Assembly (NCBI RefSeq): GCF_042453785.1
Contig: NC_091671.1
Span: forward strand, 40,814,501 to 40,878,500
Length of the DNA stretch: 64,000 nt
Source: Malus domestica
Lineage: Eukaryota; Streptophyta; Magnoliopsida; Rosales; Rosaceae
Direction of reading: 5' to 3'
Shown: positions 21,541-33,164 of the stretch, in pieces
How the letters are laid out: the number at the start of each line of letters is the position of its first letter
How positions within the stretch are numbered: the first letter of the stretch is position 1
Made by a program: the position numbers and the translations under genes
Notes under the pieces: model-generated
Database searches by the model: none
What the model was told of the DNA's origin: nothing
Seen by the model: only the letters and a program-made list of their open reading frames with translations

Positions 21541-24463
21541 ATGGCGAGCGAAAACGAGCCGGCGAAGCTGCTGTTGCCGTATCTCCAGCGCGCCGATGAG
21601 TTGCAGAAACACGAGCCTCTCGTCGCTTATTACTGTAACTCTCTCCTCTCTCTCAACAAGATTGAAACTTTACGAATTATTTGTTATCTCTAAAAAAAAT
21701 ATTTCTGAAAATTCGATGCTCTTGAGTTCTTTCTGATTTTAATTTGAATTGATTTAAACTTTTTTCAAATTTTGAATTGAAATTAGGTCGATTATACGCA
21801 ATGGAGAGAGGGCTGAAGATCCCGCAGAACGAGCGCACTAAGACCACGAATTCCCTCCTCATTTCCCTCATGAAGCAGCTTGAAAAGGTCCTTTCTTTCT
21901 TCCTTTTAACTGTTTCTGGTCAACGTTTTTCTGTTTAGGAATAAAGATGGGATTTTGTTTTAATTTGTTTCATCAACTGGGTCTATTTAGTTTCTGAGGA
22001 ATATAATGATGAAAACTTAGCTTTTTAACTTGATATTGGGTATGTTTTAGTTGCTATAGCACTGAGGCTCTGTGCAACTGTAGGATTACCCGTTGCCTAG
22101 CATCGGTGGAGAAATTAACTTTTGCAATCCGTTTTGCAACTGAATCTATGATATGTTTCTGCCCCGTCGGATGCCCTTGCAAATTTTAGTATTTTGTTTC
22201 TTTAGTAATGAAATAATGGTTGAATTTTAAACAACAAGAGCATTTGTCTACTGCTTACCAATTCACTGCTAAGAATCTTGGCCTTACTTATGATTATAAC
22301 CATACAATTGAAGGTTCATCCATGGAGACTCTGAGATTACGCTTTAGGGACCAAAGATGGTCACTTTTGGGGGAAAATGCAAATTTGATTGTTGTGCTTA
22401 AGTGTCTTGTAGTGTCTCCCATGATTGGTCTTGAATTTTTACCCGATGACTTGTCCTGTTGCTGTTTTTGAGAAATTATTTTGTGATAATATTCGTAGAT
22501 TTCTGTTCCCTCATTTCAATGTATACTCACACTTTAGCTCTATAGGATAAGAAGTCGCTGCAGTTGGGGCCTGAAGACAATCTGTATCTTGAGGGATTTG
22601 CCTTAAATGTTTTTGGCAAGGCGGACAAGCAAGATCGTGCTGGTCGAGCAGATTTGTAAGTCAATATGTCCCTTGAGACTTTGAGTTATCATGTCCGTAT
22701 CATATTTTTTTTCTCTCAAAAAGTTCAACTATTGAACTCTACACCACTAGGTTTCATGCAATGAAGAGTTCCTCCTGTCCTGTGTGTTTCTCGGCTCATG
22801 TTTCTTGACAATATTTTATATTTTGTGGAAGTTGTTAAGAGTATGTGATACAGAATATTCTTTTGATCTTGTTGCAGGACTACTGCAAAAACATTTTATG
22901 CTGCAAGCATTTTTTTTGAGATTCTTAACCAATTCGGCGTGGTTCAGCCTGATGTGAGTTTCTAATTCTGTTTTGCAATGCCGCTTGAAGTGTCATTATC
23001 CTTTTTGTTAGGATTAGACGACTCCATCTAAATGATTTGTGTTGTACATTTTTCTTTTCAGCATGTTATTACTAACTTGAAGGTTATACAGTTGGATTTT
23101 GGGGGTGGCTTACATCTTTATGATCTTGTACAGCTTGAGCAAAAACAAAAGTATGCAGCTTGGAAAGCAGCAGATATAAGGAAAGCTTTGAAAGAAGGAA
23201 GGAGGCCTCAAGCAGGCCCCCCTGCTGGTGATGATGATCTCTCACTTCCATCTAGTGGAATGAGTGGTTCATATGTATGGTTCTAAACTTTAGAGTAATC
23301 TACTTTTGAGCTTTTTGATGGACCAGGATTTTCTCTTTTAATATTTTGATATCTGTGAATATATAATCTATTCATAGTGATTTCTTAGTTTTTCATCATT
23401 GAGAACAAAGTTGTAAAATTCCGGCCAAAGAAAGACAACAGAGAATAAAATTACGACAACATTTCTTAATTTATTATTTTTAGGCATAAGATTATGTTGG
23501 TGGAGAGGTGTTTGATGTTACCACCAAGCCACTTTTCATTTGAGTAAAAGAGTATATGTTAAAGAATTGTAGTTTGTATTAAGAAAGTAAAGTGTGTTCG
23601 TGTTAGTGGTTTTGTTTTTTGTATACAATGGTCTTCAACTATTTCTATCCTTGCAGGATCTTGGCCCAAGTGATGCTGCAGTTACCAGTCCTGGATCACA
23701 GTCTGACCCTTCACCCCAGTTTCATGATGAAGTCAACAGGCAGCATTCTATAAAAACTGCACCACCGCAGTTTCAGGATCAGCATTCTACAAACATTGCA
23801 CCTTATGAGTTTCATGATGACGCTAAATTCCAACGTTCTACTAGCCTTCAGTCACCACCTAAGTTTCCTGATGAAGTCAATGGCCAGCATTCTACTAACA
23901 ATGTGTCACCGCCACCTCAGTCTTACCCTACTGCTGGTTACTCTTCCCATGATTTTCACCCACCTCCTCCTACAAATAGACCGGAAACGTCTGATTTTTC
24001 TCAGCCATACCACCAGCAATCCTACTCGCATGAACCCCAACAGCCTTTGCCACCTAACTATCCCCCTCATGAATCTAATTACCCCTATCCTAATTTCCAA
24101 TCGTATCCAAGTTTTACAGAAACCAATATTCCAGCAGTTTCATCCCACTATCCCTCTTATTATCAGGGCTCTGATCCTTCCTACTCTCCCCAGTCAGCTC
24201 CTTCGACAACAGACCACCCTTCAACTACCCAATACCAGACGAGCAACAGAAATGGGACTGTTTCAGAACCTACTCCTGCTCCTCCCCCTGCCAAGACATA
24301 CCAGTATGACAGTAGCTACCAGCCATCACCTGAGAAAATTGCCGAGGCACATAAGGCCGCAAGATTTGCAGTTGGAGCATTGGCATTTGATGACGTGTCA
24401 GTTGCTGTAGATCACTTGATAAAATCGCTTGAACTGTTGACTAATCCATCAGCTGGTCAGTAA
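21541..24463 (+). CDS. LIP5: LIP5 / VTA1 homologue, MVB sorting regulator
   Basis: Six exons: 21541-21634, 21787-21887, 22546-22655, 22878-22953, 23134-23274 and 23657-24463. They total 1329 nt in frame, 442 residues. The N-terminal part (KLLLPYLQRADELQKHEPLV, YCRLYAMERGL) is the tandem MIT-like Vta1 domain that binds ESCRT-III. Residues of about 160-395 form a linker rich in Pro, Ser, Tyr and Gln with repeated QFHDE and QHST motifs. The C-terminal SPEKIAEAHKAARFAVGAL plus AVDHLIKSLELL is the Vta1 helical domain that binds and stimulates the SKD1/VPS4 ATPase. The protein acts in the cytosol and at endosomes in multivesicular body sorting. All splice sites are GT..AG. Nothing is broken. The gene lies head-to-head with CGEP. 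Confidence 0.93.
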
Positions 24464-24807
24464 TAAGCTTCTTGTTTCTAGGTGCTTGGAATTCCAGATG
24501 TTTCCCATAGTTTATTTGCGTGATTACTACGTAAATGTCACTGTATGCATTACTTTTAATCGTGAAGTCACGAAGCATCGTACGAAAATGAAAACTATTG
24601 GTTTATGCTTCGTATTCTGTCAAGCATGTGTGGTTGTCTAGTTGAAGTTGGTTTTCATTTATCTTTATGTAAATATTCAAGCTGGCCATTTGCGTGCATA
24701 TGGGAAGTTTGTTGACGGGCCCATGTGGTATGGCTTATCTCACAAGTGATATTTTTACTCTAAGCTAGACTAAAAGGAGGAATGAGAGTTCGAATATGGG
24801 ACACAGC

Positions 24808-25219
24808 TAGGCCTAGGATTTTGGACCCAACCCGTTAACCCGACCCGACTCAATCCGTTAATATTTGTATTTGGGTGAATGTTTAACGGGTCAGGTCGTT
24901 AACGGGTGAACCCGTTAACAACCCGTTAAATAACGGGTCATTTTGGGTCAACCCGTTAGATCCGTTATGATCCGTTAGCATCTATTAGTTGAAGATATTT
25001 TAGTAATTTTAGTAAAGTTTTAATGACAAAAAATAAACTTTATGCAAAAAATAAAAATAATAATAATTGTTAACGGGTGAAACGGGTGATCCGTAAACTT
25101 AACGGGTCGGGTTCGGGTGATCCGTTAGCTTAACGGGTTGGGTTCGGATGACCCGTTAACTTAACAGGTCGGGTTTAACCCGACCCAAACCCAATAAACC
25201 CGACCCGTTTACAAGTCTA
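24808..25219. mobile_element. hAT-type MITE with 8-bp target duplication
   Basis: A 412-bp element dense in AACCCGTTAAC and AACGGGTC motifs is flanked by GACACAGC at 24800-24807 and 25220-25227. Eight-bp duplications are the mark of hAT transposons. The ends TAGGCCTAGG and (reverse complement) TAGACTTGTA form an imperfect terminal repeat. There is no transposase, so it is non-autonomous. Confidence 0.8.
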
Positions 25220-25313
25220 GACACAGCGAGTCAGAGCGGAATGTCTTATCTACTCGGTCAAAGATTTTAAGACAACTGAATGTTGTCGCACATGTTTTTA
25301 CAGAAAACTAAAC

Positions 25314-25533
25314 GGACAAGGATTGTCTGCCCTCCTAGTTGTGGTGCCCTTCCATGCCCTCCTATTTTGTGCGGTCACGGTTAAGCCACGTCAATATTTT
25401 ATATTAATTTTTTAATAAGATAATAAGACAAAAAATAATAAAAATATAAAATATTAACGTGGCTTAACCGTGACCACACAAAATAGGAGGGCATGGAAGG
25501 ACACACAACTAGGAGGGCAGACAATCCAAGTCC
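25314..25533. mobile_element. MULE-type hairpin MITE, member 1
   Basis: This 220-bp element is nearly all inverted repeat. The left arm begins GGACAAGGATTGTCTGCC, and the right arm is its complement ending CAATCCAAGTCC. The arms meet in an AT-rich loop near 25410-25445. The 9-mer AAACTAAAC flanks it at 25305-25313 and 25534-25542. Nine-bp duplications point to Mutator-like transposition. It shares an inner core with members at 28840 and 61464. Confidence 0.85.
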
Positions 25534-25549
25534 AAACTAAACAATGAAT

Positions 25550-26500
25550 TAAACAAGACACGTTTACGCATATGATTCTGATAAGATCTGTAAAAAGGGG
25601 GATTCCTCAAAAGCTTGTTAATATTTGTCCGGCGATGGATAATTCTACTATATTACATATATTCTGGTTAGCTGGAATTAGGCGTTTGCTTCCTTGACTT
25701 TTAGCGATAGGAGTTTTAAATGGTTAACAAACTTTGCTGTTGGCAACTTGGCATCGTCAATTCGTCATTCATCATGGTGCTATACGAGAATTCAAACACA
25801 AAACTTAGATGATACATCTTTATTGAGGTGGTAAATGACTCTTTTTTTTTTTTTTGAACTTTAACGAAAAACTCTCGGTATTATTCACTTTAACGAAAAA
25901 TCACATTTCTGTACTAAAAAATCAATTATGGTACTATTCGTTTTACCTTTTATTTTGTCCTTATCGTTTAAAACTCAAAATTTTTAAACTCTTTCATTAG
26001 TTTTCCTTATTTTATTTTAGAATTTAAATGTACAAGCAATGATATTATACTTCAAACACAAACTTCGAAAGTGCAGAAATAAACACATAATTTTAGGTTG
26101 CATATCAATCTAGTTCAAAGTGGGCCCTGCATCTGCTATATCAACATTTAACAAAAAATTTTACAAAAGTCTGACATTGCAACAAATTTGTAAGTTGATG
26201 TATGACATTGTAATATTTAAAAGATAATGTATAAAGTTGTTATATGATCCAAAATTAAAGTGGTAAAATGTAATTTATCCTTAAATTTACTTTATAATTT
26301 GTGTGCACAAGCAATAATATTATACTAGAAGACGAGAATTCAAACATATAACTTCGAAATGTAGAAATAAACTCTCTTAAAAGTTAAAACTAAAATTATC
26401 CCCCTTTATTAATTGTTTTGATGCTTAAAATCTTTGGAGACATGGAATGACAAACACTCTTAACTATTTAAGCAATAAGTTATTACGGTTTTTCTTAATA
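25550..26500. repeat. AT-rich intergenic with small dispersed repeat, copy 2 of 3
   Basis: I see no gene. About 25857-26012 is an inverted copy of the repeat at 15490-15630 and 32700-32875, with marks AACGAAAAACTCTCGGTA and GTACTATTCGTTTTACC. The rest is AT-rich and unassigned. Confidence 0.5.
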
Positions 26501-26505
26501 CTTCA

Positions 26506-27110
26506 TGTTAGAATTCCTCTGTCCCACATCAGCCAGAAGGTTTGAAAACAAACTATTTATATAGAATTACCCCATTCTAATTAATACCGAGACATTTTGT
26601 ATTAAAACTCCATATCTAACGGATTGAGCAGGTGGTCAAGTGGGGACAATATCGGTGTTGTTGGAGTGGGCCCATGGCCCGTTTACCTGAAATTTAAGAT
26701 GGTATCAGAGCCAGGGGACGGGTCCATACATCCACGTGAACGGGTGGGTCCCCTTTGGCCTCGCACAAATGGGTGAGCCCCGACTTGGCTCCACGTAGGC
26801 CAAGAGATGCCATGTGCATTGGCCCAGCGCGAACGGGTGAGCCTCGGCTTGACTCCACATGGTTGCCGATGTGTGAAACTCCACGTGTGACCTATAAAAT
26901 GGGGTCTCACATGCGGGGGAGTGTTAGAATTCTTTTGTCCCACATCGGCCAGAAGGCTTGAGAACAAGCCATTTATATAGAATTACCTCACTCTAACTAA
27001 CACCAAGGCCTTTTGTTAAAACCCTACACCTGACGGATTGAGCATGTGGCCAAGTGAGGACAGTATCGGTGTTGTTAGAGTGGGTCTATGGCCCGTCTAC
27101 CTGAAATCTA
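26506..27110 (+). mobile_element. TRIM retroelement with two short LTRs
   Basis: Two direct repeats of about 190 bp, 26506-26696 and 26922-27110, both start TGTTAGAATTC and end near ACCTGAAAT. Directly after the first is TGGTATCAGAGCC (26700-26712), a primer-binding site for initiator methionine tRNA. The purine tract ATGCGGGGGAG precedes the second. Only about 225 bp of non-coding DNA lies between. Total length of about 605 bp is typical of terminal-repeat retrotransposons in miniature. I could not see a target duplication. Confidence 0.85.
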
Positions 27111-27350
27111 GGCCTTCAAAACATATAAACGATCTTAAATACTTAAATTATGCAATGTTACGTATTACTTTAGCTCCAAAATATCAAGCTCTCAATCGTA
27201 CATGCAGTAAAACGACGAAACTGTTGGTTACAAGTTACAACTTACAAACGTATAAGTTGGGCACGTCTTCCTTGTTCAAAAGTGTGATTTTTTTCCCTAA
27301 AATATCTGAAGTGTTTCGACGTGGAAGTAGATAATTGGCTTTCATATGAT

Positions 27351-27422
27351 AAGAAGTGTGCGATCGTAAAACATAAGAAGTGTGCGATCGTAAAACATAA
27401 GAAGTGTGCGATCGTAAAACAT
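27351..27422 (+). repeat. Three perfect 24-bp tandem repeats upstream of CP12
   Basis: A 24-bp unit beginning AAGAAGTGTGCGATCG and ending TAAAACAT is repeated three times without a mismatch, 94 bp before the CP12 ATG. Each unit contains the palindrome CGATCG. The position suggests the proximal promoter or leader. Confidence 0.9.
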
Positions 27423-27515
27423 TGGAAACACCAATTAAACCCTCATGCTCGTTGTCACCTCACCATTCTCTCAAACCTCACCACTTCGAAACCAGAAAGA
27501 AAGAGAGAAGGAGAA

Positions 27516-27905
27516 ATGGCAACCAGCATCACAGTCGCCGGAGTGAGCCTCTCCACCCCAAGGGCAGTGTTGTCGAAAGCAACAGAGGTACCGAGGGCAT
27601 TTCACTCACTAAACGTTCCCACCTGGAGAAGCTACTCCTCCGTTGGCCGCCGCATGACCATGGTAAGGCCAGTGAGCGCAGCACCAGATAAACTGTCCGA
27701 AAAGGTGGCGGAAAGCATCAAGAGCGCCGAGGAGACCTGCTCGGACGACCCGGCAAGCGGGGAGTGCGTAGCGGCATGGGACGAGGTGGAGGAGCTGAGC
27801 GCTGCCGTCAGCCACAAACGCGACAACGAAAAAAGTTCCGACCCCTTGGAGACTTTCTGTAAGGACAACCCCGAAACCGACGAGTGCCGTACTTACGACA
27901 ATTGA
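27516..27905 (+). CDS. CP12: Calvin cycle protein CP12, chloroplast
   Basis: This is a single-exon ORF of 129 codons. Residues 1-53 are Ser/Thr/Arg-rich and fit a plastid transit peptide. The mature part carries two redox cysteine pairs, Cys75/Cys84 (CSDDPASGEC) and Cys115/Cys124 (CKDNPETDEC). Between them is the family signature AWDEVEEL. The C-terminus CRTYDN binds GAPDH. CP12 is a small disordered stromal protein. When oxidised in the dark it links GAPDH and phosphoribulokinase into an inactive complex, and thioredoxin releases them in light. The start is the ATG giving the transit peptide; an upstream in-frame extension from 27321 crosses the tandem repeats and is unlikely to be translated. 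Confidence 0.95.
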   Translation: MATSITVAGVSLSTPRAVLSKATEVPRAFHSLNVPTWRSYSSVGRRMTMVRPVSAAPDKLSEKVAESIKSAEETCSDDPASGECVAAWDEVEELSAAVSHKRDNEKSSDPLETFCKDNPETDECRTYDN

Positions 27906-27909
27906 TCGG

Positions 27910-28830
27910 TGGATCTCAATCAGCCTACCTTTGAGGTTGTCGTGTTTTAGATTTCATAGTACTGTCTCTGTTTATGTTAATTAAGATCGACTAAACTTAA
28001 TTCGGTTCGTTTTTATATTTATTTTGCATGAAGATATGATACCGTAGCATGTTATCGTATACCTTTGAAGCATAAATTGGTGGACAGCTTATTGGCTTCC
28101 AAATATTATACGGAAGCTTGCGTTTCTTTTTTACTATTTGAATCTCATATTTCATTTGTGGATAGAATAGTGGTTTTAACTTTTAATAATATTTTATGTG
28201 TTGATCTTGCCAATTATCAATTAACTAGTGGAGGTGTTATCAAAAGGATGGGAACAAGAAAGGAATAGGGAAACTTTGAATATGAATAGTAAGGAAAAGA
28301 AACCGGAACAATTAGTCTTCGAGTTGATTTGATTATTGATTGTATGGTATCAAGTTTATCCAATTTTTTATTTTTACGTATTTGGTTATGGATTTAAAAG
28401 GAAGATTCTATATGTAGGGAAAATTAAGAATTGAAATGATTGTTATTCTCATATTTTAGTAAACACGTAAAATTAATAATCAAGAGTGCTCCTATTCATA
28501 TTCCTTGTAAGCTTGGCTCGGAGATGTATTCGATAGTTCATTACAACAAGCCACAATTATTGACAATCTAGTCTCAAACTCAGTTGAAATACATATAATA
28601 TCACCTTTCCACATGTGTGACTGAACAAAACCTAAGAGCATCTAGGAGTCCCTATTTAGGACTCTCGCCACCAGAATTGTACATTTGAGGTTTATATAAT
28701 TTCTTAGTTGATTTCCAACAAAGAGAAGAAAAATAAAACCCAAGTTAAATATGGATGGTTGATTTTTTCAAATGTTAAAAAAAAAAAAAAATGCAGCACA
28801 TGATCTGTAGAGCCCACACTCCATCTAAGG
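27910..28830. other. CP12 3' region and AT-rich intergenic
   Basis: The first ~150 bp is the likely 3' untranslated region of CP12. The rest has no recognisable gene or repeat beyond an A-tract near 28781. Confidence 0.4.
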
Positions 28831-28839
28831 CCCCACTGA

Positions 28840-29005
28840 GACCTGGCTTTTCTGCCCCCAGTTCTCATACATTCTCATCCCCTCCTATTTTGTGCGGTCA
28901 TGGTTGAGTCACGTGACATAAAATGTTAACGTGACTTAACCGTGACCGTACAAATAGAAGGGGATGAGAGTGTATGAGAACTTGGAGGGCAGAGAAACCA
29001 GGTCC
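28840..29005. mobile_element. MULE-type hairpin MITE, member 2
   Basis: This 166-bp inverted repeat begins GACCTGGCTTTTCTGCC, and the right end is its near complement, AGAGAAACCAGGTCC. The 9-mer CCCCACTGA flanks it at 28831-28839 and 29006-29014. Its inner core (CTCCTATTTTGTGCGGTCA and GACTTAACCGTGACCG) is shared with the element at 25314. Confidence 0.85.
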
Positions 29006-29014
29006 CCCCACTGA

Positions 29015-30299
29015 AGAGGGTCTAACACCTGGCCAAGTAGATATTTGGTGCAACTAGACCAATTGTTCGTGCGCAAAGCATGGACCATAGGTTATTGGTT
29101 CATCACACATAGAATGTGGAAGTTGTGGGACAACCCACCTCCGTTTTCAGTTTTCTGTTGCTTTTGCTTGGGGATTTGTCCAAGCCCGATGGGAAATTCA
29201 TTAAATTTGGAAATGAACCCATGACTTAATCGGGTGGTACGCGTTTATCCCGTATGATTCAAAGATTGCTTAATTCATTTGCCATTTGAAAAATATTTAA
29301 AAACTAGAAAGGCTTCTATTAAAGTGTAAACACACGTTAACTACAATATTAAAATGAAGTGTAGAGTGGTTTGATCTTATAATTCTGGAGGTTCTGTGCT
29401 TAAAAATCAATCGATGAGCATACGTCAATTAGGCCAATTAGTCTAAACAATCAGATGTTGGTTAAAATGTCAATTGGGCCAATTAGCCTAAATCAGTTAG
29501 GATGTCAGTTAGGCCAATTAGGCTAAACCATCAAATGTCAGTTAGGCCAACAATCAATTCCAATGGGGCAGACGGAAGTTGAAGTAGAATTTTCTCCGCT
29601 CCAAATTCCCCCCTCCCAGTCTCTTCATGTCTGAACTGTTCCGATTTAGTAGTGTGAGAGAGGGAAAGGAATCAAAACTTGGACACGTGTCCATCCGGGA
29701 TTAGGTGTAAGCAGGAGTCCCTACTGATTCGTTCAGCAGCCAAGTATTTTCCGAGAAAGAATCATATTCTGGGAGTTAGGCCAATTAGTCATATCAATCT
29801 TGATTGATAGGATGTGCCCGTTGAATTCGAATGCAAGAAGTTTGTATCACCAAAGTTTGAATCAATCAGAGTAGTTTGAAATATCGTCTTAAAAAGAGAG
29901 CATCAAACTCTATGGAGGCTTAACATTTGGAAACAATTTCAGCTACCAATTTAAAACGAGCAACTTTGCACATTCCACACATTTCATAGCTAACAACCAC
30001 CACACAAACATTTCATAGCCAACAACAACCACATAAACATTTCATTTATACAGAAGGAACACCATTGTACACACGGTTCGGTGTTCGGTTCCAGGTTCCA
30101 ACAGCAAACCCAAATGTACTGCTAATCCATGATGAAACAAGCTTGTTCAAAGACGCTGACCACAACAATTATTAATTAAAGACACCAAAAACAACTAAAA
30201 TTGAAATCGAAATCGAAAAACTGCCAAATCAATTATCCTAACAGAAGATACCAGAAACACCACCAAAAGACTAACAAACAAAAGCGATGAAGATCATCA
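29015..30299. other. Intergenic with a short degenerate repeat
   Basis: About 29420-29560 has four or five imperfect copies of a GTCAATTAGGCCAATTAG-type unit. The last ~300 bp before 30300 is the probable 3' region of the bZIP gene. I see no other gene. Confidence 0.4.
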
Positions 30300-30725
30300 T
30301 CAAATGAAGAACATGTCGGAGGAGGCCGGGATGGGCTGCGGGCAGGGGATCTGCCATGGCTTAAGCAGAGGATCATGCATCTCGGGGATGTCGACCGAGA
30401 AGCCGCTGACCTCTTCGAAGATATGGAGGACCGAGTTCAATGACTGCAGTCGATCAGTGAGCTCCATTGCTTGAGCTCTCAGCACGTTGTTCGCAGACTC
30501 TATCTCATTGTGGCTGCGCTCCCTGGCATCGAGTGTCTGCCGAACCTGATTGTTCGACATCTCCAGTCTGGTGATCTCAGTCGTCAGATCATCCATCTGC
30601 TTCTGCTTCTTCATCCGCGATCGCCTCGCGGATTCGCGGTTGGACAGCATCCTCTTCCTCTTCTTCTCGTCCACCGTCGCGAACCCGTCGGATCCTGAGC
30701 TTGATTGGCGCTGAAGCGAAGACAT
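30300..30725 (-). CDS. S1-group bZIP transcription factor, bZIP53-like
   Basis: This single-exon ORF of 141 codons is typical of group S bZIPs, which lack introns. The basic region is [17 protein letters not shown], with the N-x7-R signature at Asn29 and Arg37. The leucine zipper follows in heptads at Leu47, Leu54, Val61, Ile75, Leu82, Leu89 and Leu96. [19 protein letters not shown] and the C-terminal PWQIPCP and ASSDMF motifs point to the bZIP53/bZIP11 side of group S1. These proteins dimerise with group C bZIPs and bind ACGT-core promoters in sugar and amino-acid starvation responses. Translation is probably controlled by the uORF at 30882-30950. Assignment to one paralogue is uncertain. 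Confidence 0.92.
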   Translation of the reverse strand: MSSLQRQSSSGSDGFATVDEKKRKRMLSNRESARRSRMKKQKQMDDLTTEITRLEMSNNQVRQTLDARERSHNEIESANNVLRAQAMELTDRLQSLNSVLHIFEEVSGFSVDIPEMHDPLLKPWQIPCPQPIPASSDMFFI

Positions 30726-30881
30726 TGTATCCTTTCTTCGGGTAATTTATCCCAAGAATTGATTGCAAAAATTAGGAAACGATGTTTGTTACCGAAATTA
30801 GATTATAGTTCGAAAGAATTGGGGAACAATAAAATTGGGTTTGGGAATTGGAATCGGAGGCAACGAATTGATGCGATTAAT

Positions 30882-30950
30882 TCATGAGAAATCGTAGAAC
30901 CAGTAGAGGAAGACGACGGAGAACGAGTGGAGCAGACGGATACGAAACAT
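30882..30950 (-). promoter_or_regulatory. Conserved sucrose-control uORF in the bZIP leader
   Basis: A minus-strand ORF of 22 codons starts at 30950, ends with TGA at 30882 and lies 157 nt before the bZIP start codon. It encodes MFRIRLLHSF followed by SVVFLYWFYDFS. The SFSVVFLYWFY core is the signature of the sucrose-control peptide found upstream of S1-group bZIPs. In Arabidopsis this peptide stalls ribosomes when sucrose is high and lowers translation of the main ORF. An in-frame TAA 33 nt upstream of its ATG shows that no longer version exists. It is unusually short at the N-terminus. The leader is otherwise C/T- and GA-rich. Confidence 0.88.
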
Positions 30951-32699
30951 GAGTGTTATAGAAAGACTCGACTCATTGGTTTAAATTTCTACGAACCCAG
31001 AACTTCCAGGCCCCAAATCAGATCCGATCGAATTGGATTCCAAGAAACCCTAAAAACCTCAACAAAGAAAGCCACAAATTTGGACCTCAGATCTAGAAAC
31101 CGATCAGAAATTCTGGATCGGGAGGAAAATAGATGGGGCGGAGAGAAGCAAGCGGAAATGAAAATCTAGAGAGAGAAAGAACGAAATCTAGAGAGAGAGA
31201 AGATGGGAAGGAGGACTTATCTGAAACGCAAAGGCGCGGCGGGGAAAGATCGGTGAAATGAGAGGGAAGAGAAAGAAGGTTGAGCAAGGCTTGGGAACGG
31301 GGGTTTTATAGATGAAGATGGTAGGGTTGGTGTGTGTGGAAAATTATAAAATAATCACCGTTTAATTATAATTACGAGTGCTAAATGCTAATTTGGTGAG
31401 TCATGGCTGGCGTGAATGGCGATGACAGCTATTTTTTATTTTTTTTGACCAAAATGGAAAATATTCTTCTATGGATAGTTTCTCTTATTCCAAATAAAGA
31501 GAAATGCCTTATCCACCAGGTTGTATGTTATCCAGGAAAGTGTTATCGTTTCACATTGGAAGAGAGGTGTACTCAATTGGGTTTTCAAAATTTCTTTAAT
31601 CAGAAATTTAAGCGATTCTCATAAAATTTGAGTGTTTCAACCATAAATTTAAAGGAGTTTATAACATTGTAGATGTATTAGTTAGAATTTGGTTTTAATT
31701 TTTTTAAAAAGTTAGGGAATTAGAGGAAATTTAAGAGATTTCATAGTGTATTTTACCTACTAAGATATTTGACCACTTACAATTGAGATTATGTTTAGTC
31801 ATTCATATAAGTAAAGAAAATGATAATTCATGTTAAGTGTTCTCTTATCCATTTGTTAAATATATATGAATAACTAACAAGTTTTCAATTTAATAGATTT
31901 AAAAAAAATTGTTAGATGATTCAAAAAATATATGGATGTTATCTCTTAGAGTAATGATACACTTACCATACCATCTACTTGTACTATCTATTTAATGGAG
32001 GGTAAGATCCTACCAACTCATGTAGGTTTCATCTTTATTAAATAAATTGTACAAATAAATAGTAAGAATAACATTTTTATATCTCTTATTGTTTATCTAA
32101 AACACTTTTCTTATTCCTTTTCTCCTATTTCAGTCAGCCAAAAAAAGGCAACAAAAGCTTGTTTGGCAGTGCTAAATTTTAGTGGTGCACAAAGATTTGG
32201 CCACTCTAACCCTTATAATATGAAGCCTTTTATTTGTCTTCGTGCATGCATGTTTCTCTTGGCCAATAAAATTAATGTTAACAAATTAGGTAAAGGGTAT
32301 AGGTCAGACCCAACAAAAAGGATCTTAACCTTCGAAGGAACAAAATGTTCATTCCTTAATCCGAATCTTAGTTGTGTTACTAAATTTGTTGCAAATTAAT
32401 TGACGAAAAAGAAAGAAAATCATCGCCGAGTATGGAAGAAAATCTTTTGAAATATCAGCCTAGTGGAGATTATGAGCCAAATGTTGTAATTAGATTGTGC
32501 TTAAAAACAAAACAAACTTTGTAAAAACCATTAGGTTGGTTTTTACCAAAAATGTCATGAAGGTAAAACAACTTTTGCTTCCTTTGAAAGATAAAAAGCA
32601 ATTATTAATATTTTATACATGAACAATTGAACAGAGTCATTGTCTAAACCAACGAGGTAAAGACAACCTCAAAATTAATCAATTTTACCACTTATACGA

Positions 32700-32875
32700 C
32701 AGGAAAACTAATGAAAATGACTTAAAAACTTTGAATTTTATTGATAAGAACAAAATAAAGGGTAAAGTGAATAGTACCATGATTGATTTTTTAATGTAAA
32801 ATGTGGTTTTTCGTTAAAATGAACAGTACCGAGAGCTTTTCATTAAAGTTACCCTTAAACGACGTGGTGACATGT
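32700..32875 (-). repeat. Small dispersed repeat, copy 3 of 3
   Basis: It shares GAAAATGACTTAAAAACTTTG and GAACAGTACCGAGAGC with the inverted copy at 25857-26012 and, less closely, with 15490-15630. It is probably a MITE. Confidence 0.55.
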
Positions 32876-33164
32876 CATTTATTCCAAAGTAAACAGTAGA
32901 GTTCTACCAAATGAGGATCAAATGACTCCTTTTAGACCTATAGCTCTACAAGAAATTATATTTTAATGAACAACGCTAGGCCATATTTTACACCATCTCC
33001 AACCGAGGAAGCCAAAAGGCCATAGGCCAAACATAGTCATTTGACAAAAAATCATCTACAACCGAGGGGGCAAAGGGTCATAAGCCAAACATAATTTATT
33101 ATTTTAATTAAATTAATATGGTTAATTAAATTAAACTGCCATATTAAAATAAAATTTTTGGACA

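Noticed and set aside
23796..24410. 204-codon ORF overlapping LIP5 in another frame
   Set aside because: It is a shadow of the Pro/Ser/Gln-rich LIP5 linker, and LIP5 is supported by its full exon chain and family match.
26506..27110. A Cassandra-type TRIM with 5S RNA promoter in the LTR
   Set aside because: The LTRs lack the 5S-like internal promoter boxes I would expect. Only the general TRIM call is supported.
27321..27515. N-terminal extension of CP12 from an upstream in-frame ATG
   Set aside because: It would translate the three perfect 24-bp repeats and would bury the transit peptide. The ATG at 27516 has a normal plastid presequence after it.
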